A stretch of 64,000 nucleotides of DNA from Hungatella_A sp034142505 (lineage in GTDB: Bacteria; Bacillota; Clostridia; Lachnospirales; Lachnospiraceae): positions 1 through 64,000 of the forward strand of contig JAWZDV010000095.1 of assembly GCA_034142505.1 (NCBI GenBank), written 5' to 3'. The notes under the pieces are model-generated. The model did not search any database, had not been told where the DNA came from, and worked only from the letters and a program-made list of their open reading frames with translations. The position numbers and the translations under genes are program-made. Position 1 is the first letter of the stretch. Each line of letters opens with the position of its first letter. Below are positions 1 through 9,912 of the stretch, in pieces.

Positions 1-96
1 GTCTTAGCCCCGGAAGCATGAGACCAGCCAGAGCCCGCCCAGGGAGCCTTCCGAATGGGATAACCTATGCATCTCGTGGTTTCCCTCCACAACTTC

Positions 97-2307
97 CTAC
101 TCTCCCTCCCGCGATTGTTCATATTCCAGCCAGCAGCTTCTTCCTCTTCCCGTAATCCTGCTGCCGCCCCGCCCCCGGCCTGTCACCGCCAGTCCCTGCT
201 CAGACAGTTCTTTCAGAATATCACGAACCTGCTTCTGAGAGGCGGGAATATACCGTTCCTTCGCCGCCAGAAGTATTTTCTCCCGCCCGACAAAAGTTCC
301 CTGCTCAGAGGCCAGAAAAAGCTGTTCCAGCACCAGCCAGCGCAGTGGCAGCTCCGGCTGGCCGTTCAGTCGTTCCAGTTCATTCAGTCCGAGCCGGTCC
401 CCCTGACTCCCCGGATCACCGGAACCTCCCCAAGCGCCTGGACTTCCTAACTCCTTATTAGTCTCACGCTCCGACCTCTCCCCTGCCGTTTGCTCCAAAT
501 ACCCGCCAATCTCCTTCTTCCACCCCTTCCCCGCTGCCCCGCCGCCACTTCTGACCCGCGACATGGTAGGCGGCAGGTCTTCCAGTTCCACTACCTGTTT
601 CCCCGTATAATTAAAATATTCCGCCGCATTATGTAATTCCCGGATGTTCCCCGGCCACGGGTACTTCCTCAGGAACTCCTCTGTCTTCCCTGACAACTCA
701 AAACTCCCGTTCAGCTCCTCTTTAAAATGCTCCAGCAGCAAAAAGATATCGTCCCCCCGCTCCCGCAGCGGCGGCACCACCACCGTCAGCGCATTGAGCC
801 GGTAATACAGGTCCCGGCGGAAACTTCCGTCCTCCACCTTCTCCTCCAGCGATTCATTGGTGGCCGCCACAATCCGCACATCCACCCGGACAATGCTGCT
901 GCCGCCCACCCGCATGACCTCCCGCTCCTGAAGCACGCGCAGAAGCTTCACCTGCATGGACAGACTCATCCCCTCCACTTCATCCAGAAACAGCGTCCCT
1001 CCGTGTGCAAACTCAAACAGGCCCGGCCGGCCGCCTTTTTTCGCCCCGGTAAACGCTCCCTCCTCATAACCAAACAGTTCGCTCTCCAGCAGATTCTCCG
1101 GCATTGCCGCCACATTAATAGCAATAAAAGGCCCCTCCGCCCTTCCGGACGCCTGGTGGACCGCGTGAGCCATCAATTCCTTGCCGGTCCCCGTCTCGCC
1201 CACAATCAGCACCGGACTTTCCGTGGCCGCCATCCGTCCCAGAATCGCCTTGGTACGGCAAATCGCCTCCGACGTCCCGATCACATCCTCAAACGTATAT
1301 TTCGCATAATGTCCCTTCTGCAGCAGCTGGCTTCGCAGTTCATTCTGCCGGGATTCCAGCTCATTAAATCTCTGCAGCGTGGCAAACGCCCCGATACACT
1401 CCTCTTTCCGAAGCACCGGCATCACCGCGATGGAAATATTGGTCCCAAACAGCTTCACCACCTTGGCCGGCACCTTCTTCCGCTCCTTCAGCGCCGTATA
1501 AAACGGAATAAAGGGAAATACATCCTCCCCCTTCCGCCCAATGGCAAACTGCTCCGACACCCGCGCGATCTTACACGCCTTTTTATTGCAGGCAAACACT
1601 TCACCGGTGGCATTCACTCCCACCAACCCTTCATCCAGAATCTCCATCAGAATATGAAACTGGCTTTCCAGATTCTTCGACCGTGCAAACATCTGGTCAA
1701 AGCTGTAATTCCTGGTGGCAATGGACTGGAAATACTTCTGAAACGGCTCCGTTTCCAGCAGATGCTCCAGCCCCAGCCGCAGGGCAATCTCAATCATCAT
1801 CCCCGACGTGCAGGCCCTCTGCCCAAGATCCATCACCTCAGACACGCCCTCCGGCACATACCGCGCCTCTTCCGGCGTCACTGCCAGCTCCACCGGTTCC
1901 GTCAAAACGGCTCCCGGATAAAACGGGATAAACTGGATATGGTTCACCCCGAGGGACGCCAGCTGTGTAATCGCCTCCCGGGCCATCGCCTGGGTCATAT
2001 TGACAAACAGCGCCTTCGTACCCTTAGGAACCTTCCACAGCTGTTCCAGACTGCTGATGCGGAAGGAGACCTCAATGGACATCACCTCACCGTCGATGGG
2101 CACATGGCGGCTCACCTCCTCCGGAGAACCGTAAGCATCCGTGGAAATCACATACAAATCCGCCCGGGGCAGCCGGCCGGAGGCCGAGCCGTCTCCGACA
2201 CTGTACCCGTTCACCTGCGCATACTCTCCGAAAAGCCCCTGTATCTCACGTTTATAAGAAGCACAGGCCAAAGGGTCCAGCGCCACCACCGCTATCGTCT
2301 TTTTCAT
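97..2307 (-). CDS. Sigma-54-dependent transcriptional activator with PrpR-type N-terminal domain
   Basis: Likely activator of a sigma-54 promoter, about 736 residues. The N-terminal ~190 residues resemble the PrpR_N sensor domain, followed by a PAS-like segment (~220-310) and a AAA+ domain. Visible motifs are Walker A GETGTGKE (~367), the sigma-54 contact loop GAFTGA (~415) and the arginine-finger region RRDLYYRLN. After the AAA+ core comes a Gly/Ser-rich linker and a C-terminal helical segment that looks more like a winged helix than the usual Fis helix-turn-helix. I chose the ATG at 2307 because GGGAGG lies 11 bases upstream; the open frame extends further to 2358 without a site. Its target is not in the window, since the next gene in its direction is cut off by the window edge. 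Confidence 0.85.
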   Translation of the reverse strand: MKKTIAVVALDPLACASYKREIQGLFGEYAQVNGYSVGDGSASGRLPRADLYVISTDAYGSPEEVSRHVPIDGEVMSIEVSFRISSLEQLWKVPKGTKALFVNMTQAMAREAITQLASLGVNHIQFIPFYPGAVLTEPVELAVTPEEARYVPEGVSEVMDLGQRACTSGMMIEIALRLGLEHLLETEPFQKYFQSIATRNYSFDQMFARSKNLESQFHILMEILDEGLVGVNATGEVFACNKKACKIARVSEQFAIGRKGEDVFPFIPFYTALKERKKVPAKVVKLFGTNISIAVMPVLRKEECIGAFATLQRFNELESRQNELRSQLLQKGHYAKYTFEDVIGTSEAICRTKAILGRMAATESPVLIVGETGTGKELMAHAVHQASGRAEGPFIAINVAAMPENLLESELFGYEEGAFTGAKKGGRPGLFEFAHGGTLFLDEVEGMSLSMQVKLLRVLQEREVMRVGGSSIVRVDVRIVAATNESLEEKVEDGSFRRDLYYRLNALTVVVPPLRERGDDIFLLLEHFKEELNGSFELSGKTEEFLRKYPWPGNIRELHNAAEYFNYTGKQVVELEDLPPTMSRVRSGGGAAGKGWKKEIGGYLEQTAGERSERETNKELGSPGAWGGSGDPGSQGDRLGLNELERLNGQPELPLRWLVLEQLFLASEQGTFVGREKILLAAKERYIPASQKQVRDILKELSEQGLAVTGRGRGGSRITGRGRSCWLEYEQSREGE

Positions 2308-2426
2308 GGAATATAAGTCCTCCCATCCTCTAATCGTGATTTCCCGGCTTCCTGCCATACAAGGCCACTCCTGCGCTCCTGATCAACCGTTGCTGCTGCC
2401 CCCGGTATCCACCAGCTTTCCCACAC

Positions 2427-3881
2427 TCACCTGGAAAAATATGCGTCAAACACCGCTCTGGCCACAGGCGCCGCCGCCTTGCCGCCGGAACCGCCCTCTT
2501 CCACAATCACGCTGACCACCAGCTTCGGGTCCTCCGCCGGCGCAAAGCCCACAAACCAGCCGTGGGTCTCCTTCTTCGCGTCAAACTCTGCCGAACCGGT
2601 TTTTCCCGCCACCGTATACGCGTCTGTCCGCACCGCCGATCCCGTCCCGGTTGTCACCACCTCCCGCATCATCCCGGAAAGAACGGAAGACTCCTGGGCC
2701 GTCATCAACTGTCCGTAAGCCGCCGGCATAAACTTCTTGATCGTTTCTCCGCCCACATTTTCCACATGGTCCAGAAAATAAGGTTTCATCAGCGTACCAC
2801 CATTGGCAATCGCCGCCGCCAGCATCGCGTTATGCATCGGCGTCATCTGGGTCACCCCCTGGCCGATCGACGTCTGAAGAATCTCCCAGGTATCTGCTCC
2901 CGCCGTCATGGCGTAGCTGCTCTTATTATAAGCAATCGAAAGCGGCAGTTCCGTGTTAAATAACAATTCCTCCGCCGTCCCCTTCAGCCGGTTCAAATCC
3001 AGAGTCTGTCCCAGGCTGGCAAAGGCCCCGTTACAGGAATTGGCAAAAGCCAGATTCAAATCCTGATGCCCGTGGGCCGTCTCATGGTAACATTTAATCG
3101 TATACTCTCCCTGTTCATAATACCCGTCACAGTCAAATGTAAAATTCCGATAATCATCCGGGTGCTCTCTGATATATTCCAATGCCGTCACGATCTTAAA
3201 CGTGGACCCAGGCGGATACAGTCCCTGGGTGGCCCGGTTCACCAGCTGGGCGTCCGCATTGCCATCCACCGTAAGGACGTCCCAATCCTGAATCAGCGTG
3301 TTGGGGTTATATTCCGGCCGCGAAATCATAGCCAGCACCTTCCCCGTATCCGGCTCCATCACCACCACGGCGCCTCTTCTGCCCCCCAGGGCATCCGACG
3401 CCGTCTGCTGTAATCCCACATCCAGTGTGGTCACCACATCATCGCCCAGGTTCTTCTCCCCCGACAGTTCATTGACCACCTGCTCCACCAGATTCACATG
3501 GGAGGTCAGCAGATAAAAGTTACTGAGAGCCTCAATTCCCGTCTTCCCCTTGGTGGAATACCCCACCACATGGGCAAACAGCGGACCGTATGGATAATTC
3601 CTCGTCTCATTCCCATCCTGGTCCACCAAGGTCTCCGCCAGCACCGTGCCGTCATTGCTTAAGATTTTCCCACGCACCACCCGGCCGGCAAAGCTGTCCA
3701 GCCTGGCATTGTAGGTATTATTGATCACGTCTTCACTTTCCACCTGAAGGAAATATCCAAAATAAACCGCCATGCACAGAAACATCCCTGCCACCAGATA
3801 AGTCAGCTTCAGAATATTCTTGTTGGCTTTCTGGGCCGGATGATCCCCTTTCGGACGTTTCCCCACCTTCCATTTCATCAT
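2427..3881 (-). CDS. Penicillin-binding protein, PbpA/FtsI-type transpeptidase
   Basis: Peptidoglycan D,D-transpeptidase of 484 residues. One membrane helix lies at ~22-45 with the catalytic domain outside the cell. The three penicillin-binding motifs are visible: STFK in GLYPPGSTFKIV (~226), SCN in FANSCNGAF (~278) and KTG in VAGKTGSAEF (~425). The N-terminal region is short compared with high-molecular-weight PBP2/PBP3 proteins, as in the PbpA group encoded beside RodA-like genes. Its start overlaps the stop of the upstream SEDS gene (ATGA), so the two are probably translationally coupled and act as a glycosyltransferase-transpeptidase pair in wall elongation, division or spore cortex synthesis. 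Which of these cannot be told from sequence. Confidence 0.92.
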   Translation of the reverse strand: MMKWKVGKRPKGDHPAQKANKNILKLTYLVAGMFLCMAVYFGYFLQVESEDVINNTYNARLDSFAGRVVRGKILSNDGTVLAETLVDQDGNETRNYPYGPLFAHVVGYSTKGKTGIEALSNFYLLTSHVNLVEQVVNELSGEKNLGDDVVTTLDVGLQQTASDALGGRRGAVVVMEPDTGKVLAMISRPEYNPNTLIQDWDVLTVDGNADAQLVNRATQGLYPPGSTFKIVTALEYIREHPDDYRNFTFDCDGYYEQGEYTIKCYHETAHGHQDLNLAFANSCNGAFASLGQTLDLNRLKGTAEELLFNTELPLSIAYNKSSYAMTAGADTWEILQTSIGQGVTQMTPMHNAMLAAAIANGGTLMKPYFLDHVENVGGETIKKFMPAAYGQLMTAQESSVLSGMMREVVTTGTGSAVRTDAYTVAGKTGSAEFDAKKETHGWFVGFAPAEDPKLVVSVIVEEGGSGGKAAAPVARAVFDAYFSR

Positions 3882-5191
3882 GCATCTTCCTCTTCTTCAT
3901 TCCGTTTCAGGATATACAGCCCCTGAACCACCGAAAAGATAATAAAAGTCGCCAGAATCGAACTGCCTCCATAGCTGACAAATGGCAGCGTCACTCCCGT
4001 GGACGGGATAAACTTGATCACGCCTCCCACCGTCAGAATCACCTGCACCACATAGACCATGCCAAGCCCAAAGGCCAGCAGTTTAAAAAAGGATGCCTGC
4101 ATCCGGCTTGCAATCATCATAAACTGTAAAAAGCAGCCCAGACAGATTAACAGTACACAGAGAGCAAATACTCCACCCATCTCCTCCGAGACCGCCGCAA
4201 AGATAAAATCCTTCTCCACCACGGGAATCTTCTTCGGCATCCCCTGGTAAAGCCCCATTCCAAACCAGCCGCCGGTCCCAATTGCAAACAGGGACTGGGT
4301 AATCTGATACCCCTTGCTGTCAATATCCGCCCATGGATTTTTCCAGGCCGCCACTCTCACCCGCACATGGGAAAACAGCTGGTAGGCCAGCGCCGCCGCC
4401 ATACAGCCCCCCGCCGTCCCGGCTCCTAAATAAAACCAGTTGGAGGTAGCCACAAACAGCATAAACAGATAGGTGACAAAGTAAATCAGCGCGCTCCCCA
4501 AGTCCTTAGACAAAACCAGAATCAGCACATGAAGAGCCGCCACCGCCGTTGTCACCACCACCGTCCGAAATCCGGTAGACCGGTAAAACATCGTAGCCAC
4601 AAAAAACACGAAAGTAATCTTCACGAATTCCGACGGCTGAAACGAAAATCCGCCGATACTAAGCGACAGCTGGGCGCCGAAGCTGCTGTTGCCCGCCACG
4701 CAGACCACCCCCAGCAGAACCAGACCCAAAATCCCATAGACCCACGGAATCCTGCTCAGTTGCCACACCCGGTCAATGATAAATGGAATCACCCAGGTAA
4801 CCAGCGCCGCCACCACCACAATCACAAACTGGCGCACGGCCTTGCCAAAGTCCAGCCTCGTCAGGATGATAAATCCGACGCTGAGAAGCAGACACATATT
4901 GTTTAACAGCAGTCTGGAAATGTTGCGGTAAAACAGCCGTGACAGGTAGATATAGCATAAAAAGAACACGACCTGGGCACAGTAAAACACCAGCATTTTC
5001 ATATCTTCCGTCATCAGATAGATAATCACATAGGCCAGCAGATGATTGAAGAACATCACCACATTCTGTTTCCCGCAGATGCGCCGTTTCTTCTCCTCAC
5101 CCACCCCGAAAAAACGGAAGTTAAGGTACGTATAGACTGCCATCAGCAGTATCATCAAATATTTTGATACGTCTACAATCAGATTAATCAA
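3878..5191 (-). CDS. FtsW/RodA/SpoVE family (SEDS) peptidoglycan polymerase
   Basis: Polytopic membrane protein of 437 residues with about ten hydrophobic segments. The family C-terminal block is clear: PSTGVTLPFVSYGGSS followed by a final helix. The segment GGFSFQPSEFVKITFVFF matches the conserved QPSE motif. SEDS proteins polymerise lipid II and work with a class B PBP, which here is the overlapping downstream gene. The start is TTG at 5191, eight bases after the U32 peptidase stop, with an AGGTG-like site. A second SEDS gene, presumably the division FtsW, lies at 61364-62509, so this copy may serve elongation or sporulation. That division of labour is inference. Confidence 0.92.
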   Translation of the reverse strand: MINLIVDVSKYLMILLMAVYTYLNFRFFGVGEEKKRRICGKQNVVMFFNHLLAYVIIYLMTEDMKMLVFYCAQVVFFLCYIYLSRLFYRNISRLLLNNMCLLLSVGFIILTRLDFGKAVRQFVIVVVAALVTWVIPFIIDRVWQLSRIPWVYGILGLVLLGVVCVAGNSSFGAQLSLSIGGFSFQPSEFVKITFVFFVATMFYRSTGFRTVVVTTAVAALHVLILVLSKDLGSALIYFVTYLFMLFVATSNWFYLGAGTAGGCMAAALAYQLFSHVRVRVAAWKNPWADIDSKGYQITQSLFAIGTGGWFGMGLYQGMPKKIPVVEKDFIFAAVSEEMGGVFALCVLLICLGCFLQFMMIASRMQASFFKLLAFGLGMVYVVQVILTVGGVIKFIPSTGVTLPFVSYGGSSILATFIIFSVVQGLYILKRNEEEEDA

Positions 5192-5199
5192 GTTATCAC

Positions 5200-7443
5200 C
5201 TACTCCACTCCGCGTTTCATATGTCCTCTTGTAAATTCCCGAACCGGGGATTCCACCGGTTCCCCATGCAGGAAGGCTGCCGCATATGCCCTCACAATCT
5301 GCCCGGTCTCTTCCGGCGTCTCCACTGTAAACTGAAGCCGGATTGCCCCCGGCGCCAGACGGCCGACCAGTTTTTCTAATCCCAGCAGAGACAGCGGGCT
5401 TGTATTATAAATGGTGTTATAGCAGAACACACAGTGGTTCTGCACCGGCAGTTCCTTGCCTGTTCTGTCCTTCAGCATCAATAATCCCGGCTTTTTACTG
5501 CAGCCTTCCACCGTCCGCTTGATGCACTGGGCGGAAATCATCATAGGGAGATACCCGTAAGCCACCAGTTCCCGGCCCCGGCACCCCGTCTCCTCCAGTT
5601 CCCGGCTGTTGAGCTCCAGCGGAAGAGTCAATCTGCCGGCCCCCAGCTTTGCAGCCATCCCTGCCGCCAAATGATTGAAGGTATACAGGTTATGGTCTGC
5701 AATCCAGGCCACATCCATCCCTTTTTCTTTCAAATATTCCACTTCTTCCAATGCCCGGACCAGTACACCGTCAAAACCGGCCTGTCTCAGGCACTCGGAA
5801 TTCCCGTCAAAAAAGGCAGCCGCCTCCGTCCGGAAAACAGGCGGCATCGCCAGCACACACCGCTTTCCGGCCTCATGACACCGCTCCACCGTCTTCCCCC
5901 AGATATCCGGTGAAAATCCATCCGCTTCCACCATCACCTCGGTCACATCCGGGCTGGCAAGCACAATGGTCAAACTCTTTGGATTCCCCAGCAGAACATG
6001 TAGTTCCATCGGATTGTTCGAAGCCAGCCTGGTCAAGTCTGTTTTCGCAAACTCCGCCGTCTCTGCCACATTCCTGGTTTCTTCCTGTCCACCGTTTAAG
6101 GCAGCATCCGGCCCAGCCGTCACCTCTCCGCTTCTCCGGTACGGTTTCAGAATCTCCTCCTCCAGCCGCTCCAGCCCGCATCGTCTCAGTTCATTCAGCG
6201 CCTGCACCGGCAAAAATCCCGCGCCCTCCACAGTCACCTCCAGCCGGTCAAACACAAAGGGAGTATTTCCCGTCTTTCTCATCTGTTTTTCCAGCTTCTC
6301 CGCCGTGATTGGCTGGTTCACCGCGGTCTGAACCACATCGCCCTCCACAGAAACCTCCGCATCCCGGCACCGCAAAGTCATCCGCACCGGCTTTCCTTCT
6401 GCCATCACCACTTCCCCGGTGACAGTCTCCTGCTGCTTCTTCATCACATAAGTCTCATCCAGATACCGGAACAGCTCTTCATTCCCCTGGCGGAATGCCG
6501 GCTTTTCTTTCACCGCCACCATATCCGCCCCATTATGCTTCGTATAATATCCTTCCGTAAATCCACCCCGGTCAAACAAATCTAACAGCGCCTTCCGGTC
6601 CGCATCCTCCACCCGGAAGCCTTTCCGCCCCCGTTCCAGATACCGGTCCACATACTTCCGGTAAATGCTGACTACTCCCGCCGTATATCTGGGGCTCTTC
6701 ATTCTCCCCTCAATTTTCATGGAAAACACGCCTGCCTCGATCAGATCCGGTATCAAATCCAGCGTGCACAAATCCTTCAAACTGAGTACATATTTCTCAT
6801 TTCCCTGATTGAGCACCTGTCCATCCCGCTTCACGTCGTAAGGAAGCCGGCACGGCTGGGCACACCGCCCCCGGTTCCCGCTGCGTCCGCCCACCAAGCT
6901 GCTGAACAGACACTGGCCGGAATAGCAGTAGCACAATGCCCCATGGACAAAACTCTCAATCTCCACATCCACCGTCTCATGGATCTTCCTGATCTCCTCC
7001 AGCGACAATTCCCTCGCCGTCACAATTCTGGAAGCTCCCAGCTCCTTCAAAACCTTCGCCCCATAAGCCCCGGTAATCGTCATCTGCGTGCTGGCATGAA
7101 TCGGCAGATCGGGAAAATGTCTCCGTATATAGGCAAACACCCCTAAATCCTGCACAATAACCGCATCCAGCCCCCTCTCATAGTAAGGCCGCAGATACTC
7201 ATAAAGCCCGGCAAGTTCCCCTTCCTTCACCAGCGTATTCACCGTCATATACAGCCGGCATCCATGAAGATGGACATAATCAATCGCTTCCAGCATCCGG
7301 TCCTCATCCAGATTATCGGCATAAGCCCTGGCTCCAAAACGGCTGCCGCCGATATAAACCGCATCCGCCCCCGCCGCGACAGCCGCCGTCATACTCTCAT
7401 AAGAACCGGCCGGCGCCAGAATTTCCACCTGTTGTCGTCTCAT
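5200..7443 (-). CDS. U32 family peptidase (collagenase-like)
   Basis: Protein of 747 residues that opens with the family signature VEILAPAGSYES and the barrel motif GADAVYIGG. It contains the U32 cysteine-rich stretch HGALCYCYSGQCLFSS, with GRCAQPCRLPY shortly after. The long form with a C-terminal extension matches clostridial U32 proteins. Some relatives (RlhA, TrhP, UbiU/V) are RNA or ubiquinone hydroxylases with an iron-sulfur cluster, so peptidase activity should not be assumed. I placed the start at 7443 because GGAGAG lies seven bases upstream; the frame is open to 7542 but lacks a site there. It is followed closely by the SEDS-PBP pair. Confidence 0.88.
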   Translation of the reverse strand: MRRQQVEILAPAGSYESMTAAVAAGADAVYIGGSRFGARAYADNLDEDRMLEAIDYVHLHGCRLYMTVNTLVKEGELAGLYEYLRPYYERGLDAVIVQDLGVFAYIRRHFPDLPIHASTQMTITGAYGAKVLKELGASRIVTARELSLEEIRKIHETVDVEIESFVHGALCYCYSGQCLFSSLVGGRSGNRGRCAQPCRLPYDVKRDGQVLNQGNEKYVLSLKDLCTLDLIPDLIEAGVFSMKIEGRMKSPRYTAGVVSIYRKYVDRYLERGRKGFRVEDADRKALLDLFDRGGFTEGYYTKHNGADMVAVKEKPAFRQGNEELFRYLDETYVMKKQQETVTGEVVMAEGKPVRMTLRCRDAEVSVEGDVVQTAVNQPITAEKLEKQMRKTGNTPFVFDRLEVTVEGAGFLPVQALNELRRCGLERLEEEILKPYRRSGEVTAGPDAALNGGQEETRNVAETAEFAKTDLTRLASNNPMELHVLLGNPKSLTIVLASPDVTEVMVEADGFSPDIWGKTVERCHEAGKRCVLAMPPVFRTEAAAFFDGNSECLRQAGFDGVLVRALEEVEYLKEKGMDVAWIADHNLYTFNHLAAGMAAKLGAGRLTLPLELNSRELEETGCRGRELVAYGYLPMMISAQCIKRTVEGCSKKPGLLMLKDRTGKELPVQNHCVFCYNTIYNTSPLSLLGLEKLVGRLAPGAIRLQFTVETPEETGQIVRAYAAAFLHGEPVESPVREFTRGHMKRGVE

Positions 7444-7559
7444 AAAAAATCTCTCCATTCCGCCGCCTGCCCACGGCCCCTGTTCTGCATTTCTTCCGCA
7501 TTTATAGGTAAGAAAGGATGTCCCAATATTCCTATGAGACACCCCCGCTATGTAATCCT

Positions 7560-8021
7560 TTATTTTTTCTGACTGTTTCCACCTGCCGGCCCCGCGTGTT
7601 CATTCACCGCTTTGATGGCCCGCAGCTTCTGGTTCTCCTCTTTCAGCCGCTTTAACTCCTGCTCGTTCTTTGCCGGCTTCTTCTGAAGTTCCTCCAGCTC
7701 CTTTAACGCCGCCTCCAGCTTCATCTGGGTGGTGACAAGCTCATGCTTTAAGCTGTAAGTCTCCTTCTCCATATCTTCCTTCTGCTGTCTGGCCTCCAGC
7801 GACTCATCCAGCATCTTAAAATAATCGTCGGCAATATTTAACTCCACCATCACCGTCTGGTAATCCTGGCTCTGCTTCGTAAACCCGGGCTGCTTTTTCA
7901 GCTGGGCCGTCTTCTCATTAATATAACTGGCCACTCTCTGAAGATACCGCTCGTCCTCCGAGCCGCCCAGTGTATAAATCTTTCCATCTATCAATACTTC
8001 CGCGTAATTCTTTGCCTCCAT
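7560..8021 (-). CDS. zapA: Cell division protein ZapA
   Basis: Protein of 153 residues with the ZapA N-terminal domain (VLIDGKIYTLGG, ERYLQRVASYINEK), followed by a long helical coiled coil rich in Glu, Lys and Leu (~75-145). ZapA binds FtsZ filaments and bundles them at the division site. At 153 residues it is longer than the ~85-110 of B. subtilis and E. coli ZapA because of the extended coiled coil, which is common in Lachnospiraceae. The gene sits between ruvB and the U32 peptidase, an arrangement frequent in this family. A GGGGAG ribosome site precedes the ATG. Confidence 0.9.
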   Translation of the reverse strand: MEAKNYAEVLIDGKIYTLGGSEDERYLQRVASYINEKTAQLKKQPGFTKQSQDYQTVMVELNIADDYFKMLDESLEARQQKEDMEKETYSLKHELVTTQMKLEAALKELEELQKKPAKNEQELKRLKEENQKLRAIKAVNEHAGPAGGNSQKK

Positions 8022-8160
8022 GTTCAGAATCTCCCCGCCTTATACTCTCATTTATCATTCTCTTTCGCAGTCTCTATACAATCTCCTGTACATCAATATC
8101 TGCTTAAATGCAAGTATATCATAAAAGCCCGAATTAATCACTCCATTTTTCTGTTGTATT

Positions 8161-9153
8161 TTATAAAGAAAGTCCTAAATGGTGATAGGCGTGCTCCGTA
8201 GCCACTCTTCCCCGGGGCGTCCGGTTAATCAGCCCGTTCATCAGCAGATACGGCTCATACACCTCTTCCAGCGTCCCGGCGTCCTCACCAAGCGCCGCCG
8301 CAAGTGTGTCTAACCCCACCGGTCCCCCGGAGAACTTCTGGATCATCGTCAATAGGATGCTCCTGTCATTGTTGTCCAGCCCCAGCCGGTCCACATCCAG
8401 CACATCCAGCGCAAAATCCGCCACTTCCTTGGTAATCACGCCTTCATACTTCACCTGCGCAAAATCCCGGACTCTCTTGAGCAGCCGGTTCGCCAGTCGC
8501 GGCGTCCCTCTGGACCGCCTGGCGATCTCCATGGCTCCTTCCTCCTCGATCTCCACCTCCAGCACCTGGGCCGAACGCAGCACAATCACCTCAAGCTCCT
8601 CCGGCGAATAAAATTCCAGTTTCTGCACCACGCCAAACCGGTCCCGCAGCGGCGCTGTCAAAAGTCCCGCCCGGGTCGTCGCTCCCACCAGCGTAAACTT
8701 CGGTAAGTCCAGCCGGATCGACCGGGCCGACGACTCCTTCCCCAGCATGATATCGATGGCAAAGTCCTCCATCGCCGGGTACAGAACCTCCTCCACCTGC
8801 CGGTTCAGCCGGTGGATCTCATCCACAAACAGCACGTCCCCCTCCTGGAGATTGTTGAGGATCGCCGCCATCTCCCCCGGCTTCTCAATCGCCGGACCGG
8901 AAGTCACCTTCATGTTGACTCCCATCTCATGGGCGATAATGCCGGAAAGCGTCGTCTTCCCCAGCCCCGGAGGTCCGTAAAACAGCACGTGGTCCAAACT
9001 GTCCCCACGGCTCTTGGCCGCCTCAATATATACCTTCAACGTGGACTTTAACTTCTCTTGCCCGATATAAGTCTCCAGAGACTGGGGCCTGAGTGTCGAT
9101 TCCACGCTTTTTTCTTCTTCCGTCACATCGGTCGTGATGATTCTTCGTTCCAT
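8161..9153 (-). CDS. ruvB: Holliday junction branch-migration ATPase RuvB
   Basis: Hexameric AAA+ motor that drives branch migration with RuvA. Its 330 residues match the family. Visible are Walker A GPPGLGKTT (~60), Walker B DEIHR, the GATTRAG sensor segment, the arginine-finger region LRDRFG, and a C-terminal winged helix ending RTPRGRVATEHAYHHLG. It lies 13 bases downstream of ruvA in the same operon. The start ATG has AGGAG about ten bases upstream. Confidence 0.97.
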   Translation of the reverse strand: MERRIITTDVTEEEKSVESTLRPQSLETYIGQEKLKSTLKVYIEAAKSRGDSLDHVLFYGPPGLGKTTLSGIIAHEMGVNMKVTSGPAIEKPGEMAAILNNLQEGDVLFVDEIHRLNRQVEEVLYPAMEDFAIDIMLGKESSARSIRLDLPKFTLVGATTRAGLLTAPLRDRFGVVQKLEFYSPEELEVIVLRSAQVLEVEIEEEGAMEIARRSRGTPRLANRLLKRVRDFAQVKYEGVITKEVADFALDVLDVDRLGLDNNDRSILLTMIQKFSGGPVGLDTLAAALGEDAGTLEEVYEPYLLMNGLINRTPRGRVATEHAYHHLGLSL

Positions 9154-9166
9154 AGTTTTTCAGCTC

Positions 9167-9796
9167 CTAAAATACCAGATGTTTCAGCGCTGCCTTCAGC
9201 ACATCCTCCGGCGTCATCTCATCCGTAATCGTAACCCGTCTCACTGCCTTTGACGCCTCCATATTGGAATAGCCCAGCGCAACCAGCGCGCTGACAGCCT
9301 CCATCCCGGCGCTGCCTCCAAAACCGGTGCCCGCGCCACCGGCATCATCGCCGCCGGCCAGTCCCCCGGCCCCCATGCCGGTCAGCATGTCCTCCAGATT
9401 CACTTTATCCTTCAAATCGAGAATCACCCTCTGAGCCGTCTTCGCCCCCACTCCCGGCGCTTTCGAGATCGCCTTGGCATCCCCTGAGAGAATAGCCATC
9501 CGCAGGTCATCTGGCCTTAACACCGACAGAATCCCCAGCGCCGCCTTCGGTCCGATCCCATTGACCCCGATCAGCTGCTTAAACATCGAAAGATCCTGCC
9601 GGGTCAAAAATCCGTACAGGCTCACAGCATCCTCCCTTACCTGGAGATAGGTATACATCCGCACCTCCGTGCCAATCTTTGGAAGATTCTCAAGCACCGA
9701 CAGCGGCACATGAATATTGTACCCCAGGCCTCCCGCCTCCACCACGATCACATCTTCCCATGCCTCCACAAGGGGTCCTCTCACATAAGAAATCAT
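9167..9796 (-). CDS. ruvA: Holliday junction DNA helicase subunit RuvA
   Basis: DNA-binding subunit that holds the four-way junction for RuvB. It has 209 residues, starting MISYVRGPLVE. An OB-fold domain (~1-62) precedes helix-hairpin-helix motifs (IGVNGIGPKAALGIL and ISKAPGVGAKTAQRVI), a Gly/Ala-rich flexible linker (~140-160) and the small domain III ending VLKAALKHLVF. I took the internal ATG at 9796, which fits the family's N terminus. The upstream open frame to 9901 is explained by the 5' leader, because a promoter maps there at 9836-9864. Confidence 0.96.
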   Translation of the reverse strand: MISYVRGPLVEAWEDVIVVEAGGLGYNIHVPLSVLENLPKIGTEVRMYTYLQVREDAVSLYGFLTRQDLSMFKQLIGVNGIGPKAALGILSVLRPDDLRMAILSGDAKAISKAPGVGAKTAQRVILDLKDKVNLEDMLTGMGAGGLAGGDDAGGAGTGFGGSAGMEAVSALVALGYSNMEASKAVRRVTITDEMTPEDVLKAALKHLVF

Positions 9797-9835
9797 CCTT
9801 AACTTCTCCCGTCTTCCTCTCTGGTCTTTGCTACC

Positions 9836-9864
9836 ATCATAGCATACACCTTTTCCCATTGCAA
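9836..9864 (-). promoter_or_regulatory. Predicted sigma-A promoter of ruvAB
   Basis: TTGCAA (9859-9864) and TATGAT (9836-9841) are separated by 17 bases on the minus strand, 40 bases upstream of the ruvA ATG. This placement argues against translation starting further upstream. Confidence 0.6.
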
Positions 9865-9912
9865 GCGGATCATCGAACAAATATTCTGTTTTTCCCGGCA
9901 TTACCTAAATAA

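Noticed and set aside
1..96. Minus-strand 22-codon frame with GGAGGG upstream, starting at position ~76
   Set aside because: Too short, no compositional signal and cut close to the window edge. It cannot be distinguished from chance.
727..2316. 529-codon open frame on the plus strand
   Set aside because: It lies antisense to the sigma-54 activator, is rich in His, Pro and Arg, and matches no family. It is a shadow of the GC-rich coding strand, like the long frames at 14144-15145, 25808-27136 and 52340-53455.
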